From positions 1-5,600 of the forward strand of contig CALAEB010000382.1 of the NCBI GenBank assembly GCA_937890875.1: DNA of 5,600 nt, in the 5' to 3' direction. Positions 1 through 5,287 of the stretch are shown here, one piece after another. How positions within the stretch are numbered: the stretch's first letter is position 1; each line of letters starts with the position of its first letter. A program made the position numbers and the translations under genes. Below the pieces are notes generated by a model. That model ran no database searches and was not told where the DNA came from. It saw nothing but the letters and a program-made list of their open reading frames with translations. This stretch comes from an uncultured Anaerolineaceae bacterium. Lineage in GTDB: Bacteria > Chloroflexota > Anaerolineae > Anaerolineales > Anaerolineaceae.

Positions 1-146
1 GATCTTTTGAAAAATAGAGGGGATGATAATTGCCAGCGAACTGGCAGAATCAAAAACCGGCTTTCCTGCGATGAAAGGATCGGGATAGGCTGATGATATC
101 TCCGGTGAAACCCGAGAATAAACTGTTCGACGGTTTTACTTGAGTC
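1..146. other. Left-edge stretch with no supportable gene
   Basis: I see no gene here. Two plus-strand frames hit stops within the first 20 bases and the third stops near base 95. The 22-codon plus-strand reading from the ATG at 23 has its purine-rich stretch directly against the start and no recognisable product. One minus-strand frame stays open to the window edge but offers no ATG, GTG or TTG, so it cannot be called. The stretch lies downstream of the GntR gene's stop and holds two small inverted repeats (31-46 and 120-136), which are described separately or rejected. It is probably a gene-to-gene spacer or the unreadable end of a neighbour that begins outside the window. Confidence 0.4.
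31..46. repeat. Small perfect inverted repeat (hairpin-capable)
   Basis: TGCCAG (31-36) and CTGGCA (41-46) form a perfect 6-bp stem around the four-base loop CGAA. It lies about 100 bases past the GntR stop codon, in the direction of that gene's transcription. On that strand a short U-rich run appears only about a dozen bases after the stem, so it is a poor intrinsic terminator. It could be a weak terminator, an mRNA-end hairpin or a protein site; the sequence does not decide. Confidence 0.25.
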
Positions 147-854
147 TTATTTTTGAATATTTTCAAAATAATCCGGATATTTCTCAAGCAGATCAGGCAA
201 AAGACGCCGGTAGCCGATATGACGGAGCATAAAATCCCTCAAATCGGGGATATTCGTTCTGGAAAGAATCATTTCATATATTTTGCAGTGATCACGATAG
301 GGAACGGCCATTTCTTCTCCCCCTTCTCCAAGCCTGATAACGAGCGCCCGTATCCGGTTGTGATGCGTTGTAATCTGCTGCATATTGGTGAAGCACCATG
401 GCTTATCTGCAATATCAAATAGTTTGCGATGAAACTCATAATCGGCACGATTAAAAGCCGAGGGATTATTCTGCGCAATGTATATTTCCTGTTGTTTGAG
501 TAATTTACTGAGGGATGCAATATCTGTTGATGACGCCTTCTCAATCACTTCTTCCAGAATGCGACACTCAAGTGTCTGCCGCATGAATATCCCTTCATCC
601 ACATAGTCCAGACTAATTTTAGACACGCAGGAATAACTTTGCGGGAAAGAATTAACCAAACGCTGGGTTCTTAAGTGGACAAACGCTTCCCTGACCGGCG
701 TGCGGCTTATACCTAACTGCTGTGCGATTTCATTGTCGTGAAGAACTTCTCCGGGTTTAAGCACAACATCAATGATATTGCGATAAAGAATCCGTGTAGC
801 ATAGTCACTGTTTGTTTCCTGAGAGAGTTTGGGAAAAACGACTAAATCAGACAT
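147..854 (-). CDS. GntR-family transcriptional regulator, FCD (FadR-like) subfamily
   Basis: A 235-residue cytoplasmic DNA-binding regulator of normal length for the FadR/FCD branch. The N-terminal winged helix-turn-helix spans about residues 18-78, with the family hallmarks PGE at 34-36 and LGISRTPVREAF at 47-58. The C-terminal helical FCD ligand domain spans about 88-220. D138, H142, H189 and H212 fit the spacing of the Asp/His metal-binding set found in many FCD domains, which usually bind a carboxylated small molecule next to the metal. The start is supported by GGAG seven bases upstream (862-865 on the minus strand). It is transcribed divergently from the transporter/cupin/TIM-barrel operon across a 394-base spacer. 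By analogy with the family it most likely controls that operon, and perhaps itself, in response to the imported substrate or a breakdown product. The ligand cannot be read from sequence. Confidence is high for the family and moderate for the target. Confidence 0.95.
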   Translation of the reverse strand: MSDLVVFPKLSQETNSDYATRILYRNIIDVVLKPGEVLHDNEIAQQLGISRTPVREAFVHLRTQRLVNSFPQSYSCVSKISLDYVDEGIFMRQTLECRILEEVIEKASSTDIASLSKLLKQQEIYIAQNNPSAFNRADYEFHRKLFDIADKPWCFTNMQQITTHHNRIRALVIRLGEGGEEMAVPYRDHCKIYEMILSRTNIPDLRDFMLRHIGYRRLLPDLLEKYPDYFENIQK

Positions 855-921
855 AATTAGGCTCCGTTCACATTTAAATTACCCGTCATTGGGCATACAA
901 AGCTACAACATTTACTATTTT

Positions 922-927
922 ATTATA
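922..927 (-). promoter_or_regulatory. Likely -10 box for the GntR gene
   Basis: On the minus strand these bases read TATAAT, a perfect sigma70 -10 hexamer. Transcription would start near base 915, leaving a leader of about 60 bases before the regulator's ATG. No good -35 hexamer sits 16-18 bases upstream (the 17-base position reads CATACC), so the promoter is either weak or depends on an activator. The region is AT-rich, so chance is a real alternative. Confidence 0.4.
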
Positions 928-975
928 GATACGGGAGAAAACGAGGTATGTCCCGCGTCTTTTCTCGTAATCTCA

Positions 976-1012
976 TCACATAAATTATAACTGATATATC
1001 AAAATTATGTGA
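976..1012. repeat. Inverted repeat TCACATAA-N21-TTATGTGA
   Basis: Perfect 8-bp arms at 976-983 and 1005-1012, with centres 29 bases apart, lie in the middle of the divergent spacer. The arm separation is close to three helical turns, so two dimers or a looped dimer could sit on one face of the DNA. The arms contain TCACA/TGTGA, like Crp half-sites, but the spacing is wrong for a single Crp site. The role is inferred from location only. Confidence 0.35.
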
Positions 1013-1022
1013 AATAAGTTTC

Positions 1023-1042
1023 TTTCAGAAATTATCCTGAAA
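1023..1042. repeat. Inverted repeat TTTCAG-N8-CTGAAA
   Basis: Perfect 6-bp arms (1023-1028 and 1037-1042) around an eight-base spacer give a 20-base dyad, a common size for a dimeric regulator site. It lies about 140 bases upstream of the predicted operon start point. Nothing else in the sequence identifies the binding protein. In such AT-rich DNA a 6-bp dyad can arise by chance. Confidence 0.25.
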
Positions 1043-1105
1043 ATTATGAAATATTGTATAGATATGGCGATTTTTCATAGCATATCATAAAATATAGGTT
1101 ATTAT

Positions 1106-1126
1106 AGTAATATTCTACATATTACT
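1106..1126. promoter_or_regulatory. Candidate operator: 8-bp-arm palindrome upstream of operon promoter
   Basis: AGTAATAT (1106-1113) and ATATTACT (1119-1126) are perfect inverted arms around a five-base spacer. The centre is at 1116, about 58 bases before the predicted transcription start and 12 bases clear of the -35 box. This is the longest closely spaced perfect dyad in the spacer and a good candidate for a regulator dimer, with the divergent GntR protein as the obvious suspect. The position just upstream of -35 would suit activation or upstream repression. The sequence does not match a FadR-type consensus that I can quote, so the binding partner is inferred. Confidence 0.45.
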
Positions 1127-1138
1127 CGTAAAGTTTTA

Positions 1139-1167
1139 TTGACAGATTTCTGTGAGAATAATATGAT
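1139..1167 (+). promoter_or_regulatory. Sigma70-type promoter of the ABC/cupin/TIM operon
   Basis: TTGACA (1139-1144) is a perfect -35 hexamer. After a 17-base spacer comes TATGAT (1162-1167), which matches the -10 consensus at five of six positions. Transcription is expected to begin at about 1174, giving a leader of about 75 bases before the TTG start of the ATPase. No comparably good promoter was seen in the later gaps, so this one probably drives the whole right-facing operon. Confidence 0.7.
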
Positions 1168-1236
1168 ATAAAAATATTCTTGATGATGAATAATATATTA
1201 GTTTGACCCTGCGTTGGCAATATTTCTAAAAGCGAT

Positions 1237-1242
1237 AGGAGG
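1237..1242 (+). promoter_or_regulatory. Perfect Shine-Dalgarno that selects a TTG start
   Basis: AGGAGG lies six bases before the TTG at 1249 and 24 bases before the first in-frame ATG at 1267. The spacing fits the TTG and not the ATG, so the ATPase is called from 1249. Confidence 0.8.
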
Positions 1243-1248
1243 TACATA

Positions 1249-1986
1249 TTGGAAGCCGGAAATATTATGGAAATCAGATGCCTGAAAAAGAACTTTGGAG
1301 CACTTGAAGTTATAAAAGGCGTGGATTTGTCAATTAAGAGAGGCGAAGTCGTCGTTATTATCGGCCCCAGCGGATCCGGGAAAAGCACTTTTTTACGTTG
1401 TCTGATCGATCTTGAAAAGACAGACGCCGGGTCGATTAAGATGGAAGGTGTTGAATTGCTTCATAAATCATCCGAAGCATCAAAGATGCGTCAGAAAATC
1501 GGAATGGTTTTCCAGAATTTTAACCTTTTTTCGAATTTTACAGCAACTGAAAATATAAAACTCGCTCTGAAAACCGTAAAAAAAATGAGCGATGAAGAAA
1601 GCGCCAAAAAGGCCATGGTCTATCTGGACATGGTCGGATTAATGGATAAAGCGGATAACTATCCCAATCAGTTATCCGGCGGACAAAGCCAGCGTGTGGC
1701 GATAGCGCGTGCATTGGCAATGGACCCGGACCTGATGCTTTTTGACGAGCCGACCAGTGCGCTTGATCCTGAAATGATTGGGGAAGTCTTGGAGGTTATG
1801 ACCAGACTGGCCAAAGAAGGAATGACCATGGTCACTGTTTCTCATGAAATGGGATTCGCCCGCGAAGTAGCGCACAGGGTTTTATTCTTTGATCACGGCG
1901 TGATCGTTGAGGAAAACACGCCGCAGGAACTGTTCTATAACCCACAACATCCGCGCACCCAGGATTTCCTTTCCAAAGTTTTGTAA
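1249..1986 (+). CDS. Polar-amino-acid-type ABC transporter ATPase (GlnQ/HisP-like)
   Basis: A 245-residue nucleotide-binding subunit that hydrolyses ATP on the inner face of the membrane to power uptake. Every ABC motif is present in order: Walker [10 protein letters not shown] (39-47), Q-loop Q89 in VFQNFNLF, signature LSGGQ (142-146), Walker B ending LMLFDEP (162-168), SALD D-loop (170-173) and switch H199 in SHEMGFA. Length and the HEMGFA-type C-terminus match the polar amino acid uptake (PAAT) family, whose members carry amino acids, opines and some sugar-amino-acid conjugates. The start is TTG, chosen because a perfect AGGAGG sits six bases away. A shorter 239-residue form from the ATG at 1267 is possible but poorly placed. 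The partner binding protein begins four genes downstream, an unusual separation, and the permease is outside the window. Substrate is not readable from an ATPase. Confidence 0.95.
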   Translation: MEAGNIMEIRCLKKNFGALEVIKGVDLSIKRGEVVVIIGPSGSGKSTFLRCLIDLEKTDAGSIKMEGVELLHKSSEASKMRQKIGMVFQNFNLFSNFTATENIKLALKTVKKMSDEESAKKAMVYLDMVGLMDKADNYPNQLSGGQSQRVAIARALAMDPDLMLFDEPTSALDPEMIGEVLEVMTRLAKEGMTMVTVSHEMGFAREVAHRVLFFDHGVIVEENTPQELFYNPQHPRTQDFLSKVL

Positions 1987-2052
1987 TATTTTAATATTCG
2001 ATAAATTTTTTCAATAATTTGTGCAGATATTTTCATCAAATAAGGAGCAATA

Positions 2053-2778
2053 ATGGCAAAAGCTTTGGTTTCACGTGGAGCTGATATCAAAAAAGAATAT
2101 AAGAACGGTTTATCTCGGATTGAGCTGCTTCCCGGCGCATATGATGAGGCCCAGGTCTTCCGATGCAGTCTGAAGGCGGGAGAAACATGGACGCCGGACG
2201 TTTATGCTTTTGGTGACAGCGTCCAGTTTTTCTATTTTGTGCAGGGAACAGGCTATGTGGCAATGGACGGTTATGCCAATAACATAACTGAAATGGCTGT
2301 TTTTGTCCCAAAGTTTGATACTGTCAGATTTGTCTTTCACGCTAAAACGGATCTTGAATTTCTGCAGTTTGTTGGAAAGATGAATGATTATGATATCAAA
2401 CGTATCGGCGCAATCAGCCTGAGCATGCCCCGTTTCCGCAATTTGAAGGATTGCTGGACGTATGACGAAGATTTCAAAACCAGTAACATAAAATCTTATA
2501 TGGTCGTAGAGCATCGTTTTCTCGGCAGATTCAGCCTTGGCGCTGTAATCGGCAACGGCCCCTGTACTGTGGGGACCCACATGCATCCGGATTTGCTTCA
2601 ATGGTGCTACTTGCTGCCGGGAGCCAGTTACTGTTACAAAGCTGATGGCAATGCTGTTGATGTGTCGGAAGATGATATGACGTTTATTCCGGTCGGTTCA
2701 CATCATTCGGTTGAAGTAAAAGAAGGTGATGTGATGGATTATATCTGGTTTGAAGTATGCGTTGACGGATATAAGTAG
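2053..2778 (+). CDS. Bicupin protein A, with degenerate metal site
   Basis: A 241-residue protein with no signal peptide, so cytoplasmic. It looks like two cupin beta-barrels: an N-terminal half (about 30-110) without an HxH motif, and a C-terminal half (about 150-235) with cupin motif 1 GTHMHPDLLQW (174-184) and motif 2 PVGSHH (213-218). Likely metal ligands H176, H178 and H218 are present, but the position that is Glu in motif 1 of its paralog at 4500-5231 (E183 there) is L182 here. About half of the aligned residues are identical to that paralog, counted by eye. AAGGAG five bases before the ATG (2042-2047) sets the start. The 66-base gap after the ATPase has no terminator, and the stop codon lies one base before the next ATG. 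Cupins of this size include isomerases, dioxygenases, hydrolases and non-enzymatic sugar binders. I do not recognise the specific family, and the lost ligand argues for altered chemistry or a binding role. Confidence 0.85.
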   Translation: MAKALVSRGADIKKEYKNGLSRIELLPGAYDEAQVFRCSLKAGETWTPDVYAFGDSVQFFYFVQGTGYVAMDGYANNITEMAVFVPKFDTVRFVFHAKTDLEFLQFVGKMNDYDIKRIGAISLSMPRFRNLKDCWTYDEDFKTSNIKSYMVVEHRFLGRFSLGAVIGNGPCTVGTHMHPDLLQWCYLLPGASYCYKADGNAVDVSEDDMTFIPVGSHHSVEVKEGDVMDYIWFEVCVDGYK

Positions 2779-2779
2779 C

Positions 2780-3610
2780 ATGGAAACGATTGATTCCCGC
2801 ATGATCATAAACAGCAGTGTGTTGTATTCCGGTTTCCCGCTGAACTGTTTTTTTGAGCAACAGCGCCGGAAACACATAAACCGGGTCGAACTTTATGGCG
2901 CTGTGCCGCATGTGTTTATTGATCATTATGGATTTGGCGATACGAATTCTGTCTCTGGGATGGCCGGCGAATATGGCATCACGGTTGCGGTGTTTACTCC
3001 GAAGCCATACGGATACAGTTTATTTGCCGACCCATCCAGTGATCATGCGGGAATCACGCTCGAATATTACAAAAATTGCATTCGGGCGGCGTTGATTCTC
3101 CAGTCGAAAACGGTTTGCCTTATACCCGCCAATGGAATACTCAGTAAAGGAAAATCGGAATTGAGCCGGAATTTGACAGCCTCTTTGTCCGAACTCTGCT
3201 CATTTGCGGAAGATTGCGGGGTGAAATTGGCACTGGGGATTGCCCCGAGATCCGAGGCCGCATTCCTCTGCGATATTCATGAAATGTCCGATATTTATTC
3301 GAGTGTGCAAAAACCATCTTTGGGAATAATGGTAGACACGCATATTATCAGCAATACATGTGCCTCTGTAGTGAACTGGGTCCTGACTTTTGGAAACTTG
3401 ATTGAGCATATTCATTTATCAGACGGATGTTCGGACGGTTATCGTGTTTGGGGAGAGGGTTGTTATCCATTGGAAGCGTTGCTTCAGCTTTTCGAAAAAT
3501 ACAGCCTGAATGAAAAAATTGGACTTTACGTTAATGACGGCAAATACTTTCAGGATCCTCTCAAAGCCGATTCCAAAAATTTTAACGAAGTAATTCAAGC
3601 GGCAAAATAA
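2780..3610 (+). CDS. TIM-barrel sugar isomerase/epimerase-like protein A (probable pseudoenzyme)
   Basis: A 276-residue cytoplasmic protein of the xylose-isomerase-like TIM-barrel superfamily (AP endonuclease family 2 type). VELYGAVPH (36-44), LSELCSFAEDCG (136-147), the strand ending in D186, H212 in EHIHLSDG (209-216) and VWGEGCYPL (223-231) recall, from memory, the FrlC fructoselysine 3-epimerase branch. Such enzymes hold a divalent metal with Glu, Asp, His and Glu. Compared with the next gene, D and H remain (D186, H212), but the first Glu is G153 and the last is V251, and H222 of the neighbour is Y221. Losing two of four ligands makes normal epimerase activity doubtful. The ATG at 2780 follows the upstream stop by one base, implying translational coupling. 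A TTG at 2750 would add ten residues inside the previous gene, and an ATG at 2801 is also possible. No strong Shine-Dalgarno is seen. It could be a binding partner of protein B. Confidence 0.85.
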   Translation: METIDSRMIINSSVLYSGFPLNCFFEQQRRKHINRVELYGAVPHVFIDHYGFGDTNSVSGMAGEYGITVAVFTPKPYGYSLFADPSSDHAGITLEYYKNCIRAALILQSKTVCLIPANGILSKGKSELSRNLTASLSELCSFAEDCGVKLALGIAPRSEAAFLCDIHEMSDIYSSVQKPSLGIMVDTHIISNTCASVVNWVLTFGNLIEHIHLSDGCSDGYRVWGEGCYPLEALLQLFEKYSLNEKIGLYVNDGKYFQDPLKADSKNFNEVIQAAK

Positions 3611-3614
3611 GACT

Positions 3615-4448
3615 ATGAAGAAGATCAGATGGAATCAACTGGCCGGAATGAATCAGCATTATCGCAGATATTCATATGTTGAGTTTCTGGATAGTATGTG
3701 TCAGTGCGGCATCGAAAACCTTGAACTGTGGTGCGGGGCTCCTCATTTTATTCTTGACAGCAAGCGCTATTCAGCGTGCAAAGAATACCGGTTGATGGCA
3801 GAAGAGCGGAACCTTCATTACGTATCTCTGACCGCGCCAAGTATGCTGTGGCAGTATCAGCCAGCCGCGCCTGATGCTTTGCAATTCAGGAAAAGTATTG
3901 ATTATTTTTCTAACGGTGTCAGGGTTGCCGCGGAATTGGGCTGCAAGGTTATGGCGATGAATTCCGGCTGGGGATATTTAAATCAGCCAGTGGAAGATGG
4001 TCTTGCCAGAAGTGCCGAACTGATTTACGCGGTAGCGGAAACAGCGCAGAAAGAAGGCGTGTTTCTGGCGCTTGAGTCGCTGCAGCCGGTTGAGAGCAAC
4101 CTGGTTATCCGGCTTGAGGATGCAAAACGCCTGTATGATATGGTGGGTCATCCTGCCCTCAAAATAATGATTGACACGGTAGCTGTTGGCGTGGCCGGGG
4201 AAACCCCTGAGAAGTGGTTTGAAACATTTGGCGATGATATTGTCCACTGCCATTTCATTGACGGCAATCCATCCGGTCATCTGGTATGGGGGGATGGCGC
4301 ATACCCGCTTGCGGATATTTTGAATTGCTTTCAGAAGTACTCATATCAAGGAATTTTTACAATGGAATTAGGCAGAAGATACCTTGATAATCCTTTTATG
4401 GCAGATGAAAGGAATGTGAAAACGTTACGCAGGTTTTTGGATGATTGA
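3615..4448 (+). CDS. TIM-barrel sugar isomerase/epimerase B (FrlC-like, intact metal site)
   Basis: A 277-residue cytoplasmic enzyme of the same superfamily as its upstream neighbour, and the better conserved of the two. Predicted metal ligands are E154 (LALESLQP), D187 (KIMIDT), H213 (VHCHFIDG) and E251 (FTMELGRRY), the Glu-Asp-His-Glu set used by D-tagatose 3-epimerase and FrlC-type enzymes to shuttle a proton at C3 of a ketose or ketose derivative. LELWCGAPH (36-44), ESLQPVESN (154-162), HLVWGDG (222-228) and the MEL...Y...P pattern near 250-260 resemble E. coli FrlC as I remember it. The gene starts four bases after the preceding stop with no clear Shine-Dalgarno, so it is probably translated by coupling. 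The substrate is unknown: ketose, inosose or Amadori-type sugar are all possible. No deglycase or sugar kinase of the Frl type is visible here to complete an Frl pathway. Confidence 0.9.
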   Translation: MKKIRWNQLAGMNQHYRRYSYVEFLDSMCQCGIENLELWCGAPHFILDSKRYSACKEYRLMAEERNLHYVSLTAPSMLWQYQPAAPDALQFRKSIDYFSNGVRVAAELGCKVMAMNSGWGYLNQPVEDGLARSAELIYAVAETAQKEGVFLALESLQPVESNLVIRLEDAKRLYDMVGHPALKIMIDTVAVGVAGETPEKWFETFGDDIVHCHFIDGNPSGHLVWGDGAYPLADILNCFQKYSYQGIFTMELGRRYLDNPFMADERNVKTLRRFLDD

Positions 4449-4499
4449 TTTTTTCCAGTAATCCAATAATATTGTTCAGAATGCAAAAGGAGATAGTTT

Positions 4500-5231
4500 A
4501 TGTTAGTTGTAAAGGGTAGCAGTATTCAACAGGATTTTAAGAATGGTTTATCAATGCAGGAGGTTTTAGCTGGGACCAACCCGGATATGCGTATTTTCAG
4601 ATGCACATTGAAGGCAGGTCACGAATGGAAACCGGAAGTATACGCTTTTGGTGATAAAACCCAGTTTTTTATGTTCATGAATCCGACAGGGTATGTGACG
4701 ACAAAAGATGAAGCATTTAACATAACCCATTATGCTGCTTTTGTCCCGAATTATGACGCAGAACGCTTTGTTATTCATGCCGGAAAAGAGGATCTGGAAT
4801 TTTGGCATTTTGTCGGCATCATGTCTGAATATGATCTCACACGAATGGGTAATATTCATATTGAACTTCCCCGCTTCCGCCTGTTCAAAGATGCCTGGCG
4901 GTATACAGAAGGGCATACAGGCGGAGTCGGCTCAACGTGCAAATCACACATGGTGCTTGAGCACAGATTTCTGGGGCGCTACAGCATGGGTTGGAATTAT
5001 GGCAAAGGCCCCTCACTGATCGGCACACACGTACATCCTGATCTTGAACAATGGTATTTTATGCTTCCCGGAAATAAAACTACGTACACAGCCGGCGATG
5101 AGAGTGTGGATGTGACCGAGGGGGATGTTACCTACACAACCACGGGAACCCCGCATGGTTCGATTGTGGGCGAGGGCGACCTGATTAACTACTTCTGGGT
5201 AGAACTCGCGACAGACGGGTATAAAGCCTGA
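4500..5231 (+). CDS. Bicupin protein B, with intact metal site
   Basis: A 243-residue paralog of the protein at 2053-2778, cytoplasmic and without a signal peptide. The N-terminal half (about 30-105) has the shared core FRCTLKAGHEWKPEVYAFGD (33-52) but no HxH. The C-terminal cupin carries motif 1 GTHVHPDLEQW (175-185) with H177, H179 and E183, and motif 2 with H219 in GTPHG. This is a complete three-His/one-Glu set, so a divalent metal is expected. AAAAGGAG (4485-4492) lies seven bases before the ATG, a strong site that should give this gene its own translation initiation. The 51-base gap from the TIM-barrel gene has no terminator. Relative to paralog A it has a four-residue insertion near 137-146. 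The reaction is unknown; in this context isomerisation, epimerisation or ring opening of a sugar derivative is plausible. Confidence is high that it is a cupin and low on function. Confidence 0.88.
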   Translation: MLVVKGSSIQQDFKNGLSMQEVLAGTNPDMRIFRCTLKAGHEWKPEVYAFGDKTQFFMFMNPTGYVTTKDEAFNITHYAAFVPNYDAERFVIHAGKEDLEFWHFVGIMSEYDLTRMGNIHIELPRFRLFKDAWRYTEGHTGGVGSTCKSHMVLEHRFLGRYSMGWNYGKGPSLIGTHVHPDLEQWYFMLPGNKTTYTAGDESVDVTEGDVTYTTTGTPHGSIVGEGDLINYFWVELATDGYKA

Positions 5232-5249
5232 TGCGAATGTATATTCAGC

Positions 5250-5265
5250 ATTGCGGCTAAGCAAT
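5250..5265 (+). repeat. Short hairpin before the binding-protein gene
   Basis: ATTGC (5250-5254) and GCAAT (5261-5265) form a 5-bp stem around six bases, between the bicupin B stop and the binding-protein ribosome-binding site. It has no U-tract, so it is not a terminator. Hairpins in such gaps sometimes stabilise the highly expressed binding-protein message, but this one is short and may be chance. Confidence 0.2.
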
Positions 5266-5287
5266 TCTTGTGTTAGGAGAAAGAAAA

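Larger units (their letters stand above)
855..1248. promoter_or_regulatory. Divergent regulatory spacer between regulator and operon
   Basis: A 394-base, strongly AT-rich non-coding region separating the left-facing GntR gene from the right-facing operon. I find no convincing gene in it. The only sizeable reading inside it is antisense to the ATPase start and has no ribosome-binding site. It contains a right-facing sigma70 promoter (1139-1167), a left-facing -10 box (922-927), a perfect 8-bp-arm palindrome (1106-1126), an 8-bp-arm inverted repeat with a 21-base gap (976-1012), TTTCAG-N8-CTGAAA (1023-1042), and TATGAAA-N21-TTTCATA (1045-1079). It is long for a simple two-promoter spacer, so multiple regulator sites are likely. 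A small RNA cannot be excluded. Confidence 0.8.

Noticed and set aside
101..117. Small imperfect dyad CTCCGG...CCCGAG left of the GntR gene
   Set aside because: The arms are interrupted by a mismatch and there is no U-tract or context to give it a role.
1..120. Minus-strand open frame running off the left edge
   Set aside because: It lacks any ATG, GTG or TTG start in the visible stretch and resembles no family I know.
120..136. Imperfect hairpin just past the GntR stop codon (AAACTGT, TCG, ACGGTTT on the plus strand) as a terminator
   Set aside because: On the GntR transcript strand the stem has a C-A mismatch and is followed by AUUCUC rather than a U-run, so terminator activity is not supported.
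932..968. Nested inverted repeats (CGGGA/TCCCG and GAGAAAA/TTTTCTC) as a riboswitch or attenuator
   Set aside because: They cannot all pair at once, they lie upstream of both predicted leaders, and no known riboswitch core was recognised.
1156..1196. Direct repeat GAATAATAT at 1156 and 1188 overlapping the -10 region
   Set aside because: A nine-base repeat of only AT-rich letters in such DNA is weak; no further copies were seen.
1987..2052. Terminator between the ATPase and bicupin A
   Set aside because: The AT-rich AATATT repeats cannot form a stable GC-containing stem, so read-through and a single operon are favoured.
2110..2601. Long open frame antisense to bicupin A (and a similar one antisense to bicupin B)
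   Set aside because: It mirrors the real gene, has no ribosome-binding site, and its product looks like no known family. The matching antisense frame under the paralog follows from the shared sense sequence.
2750..2779. TTG start at 2750 for TIM-barrel protein A
   Set aside because: It lies inside the bicupin A gene with no Shine-Dalgarno, and the ten extra residues have no counterpart in TIM-barrel B; the ATG at 2780 directly after the stop is better.
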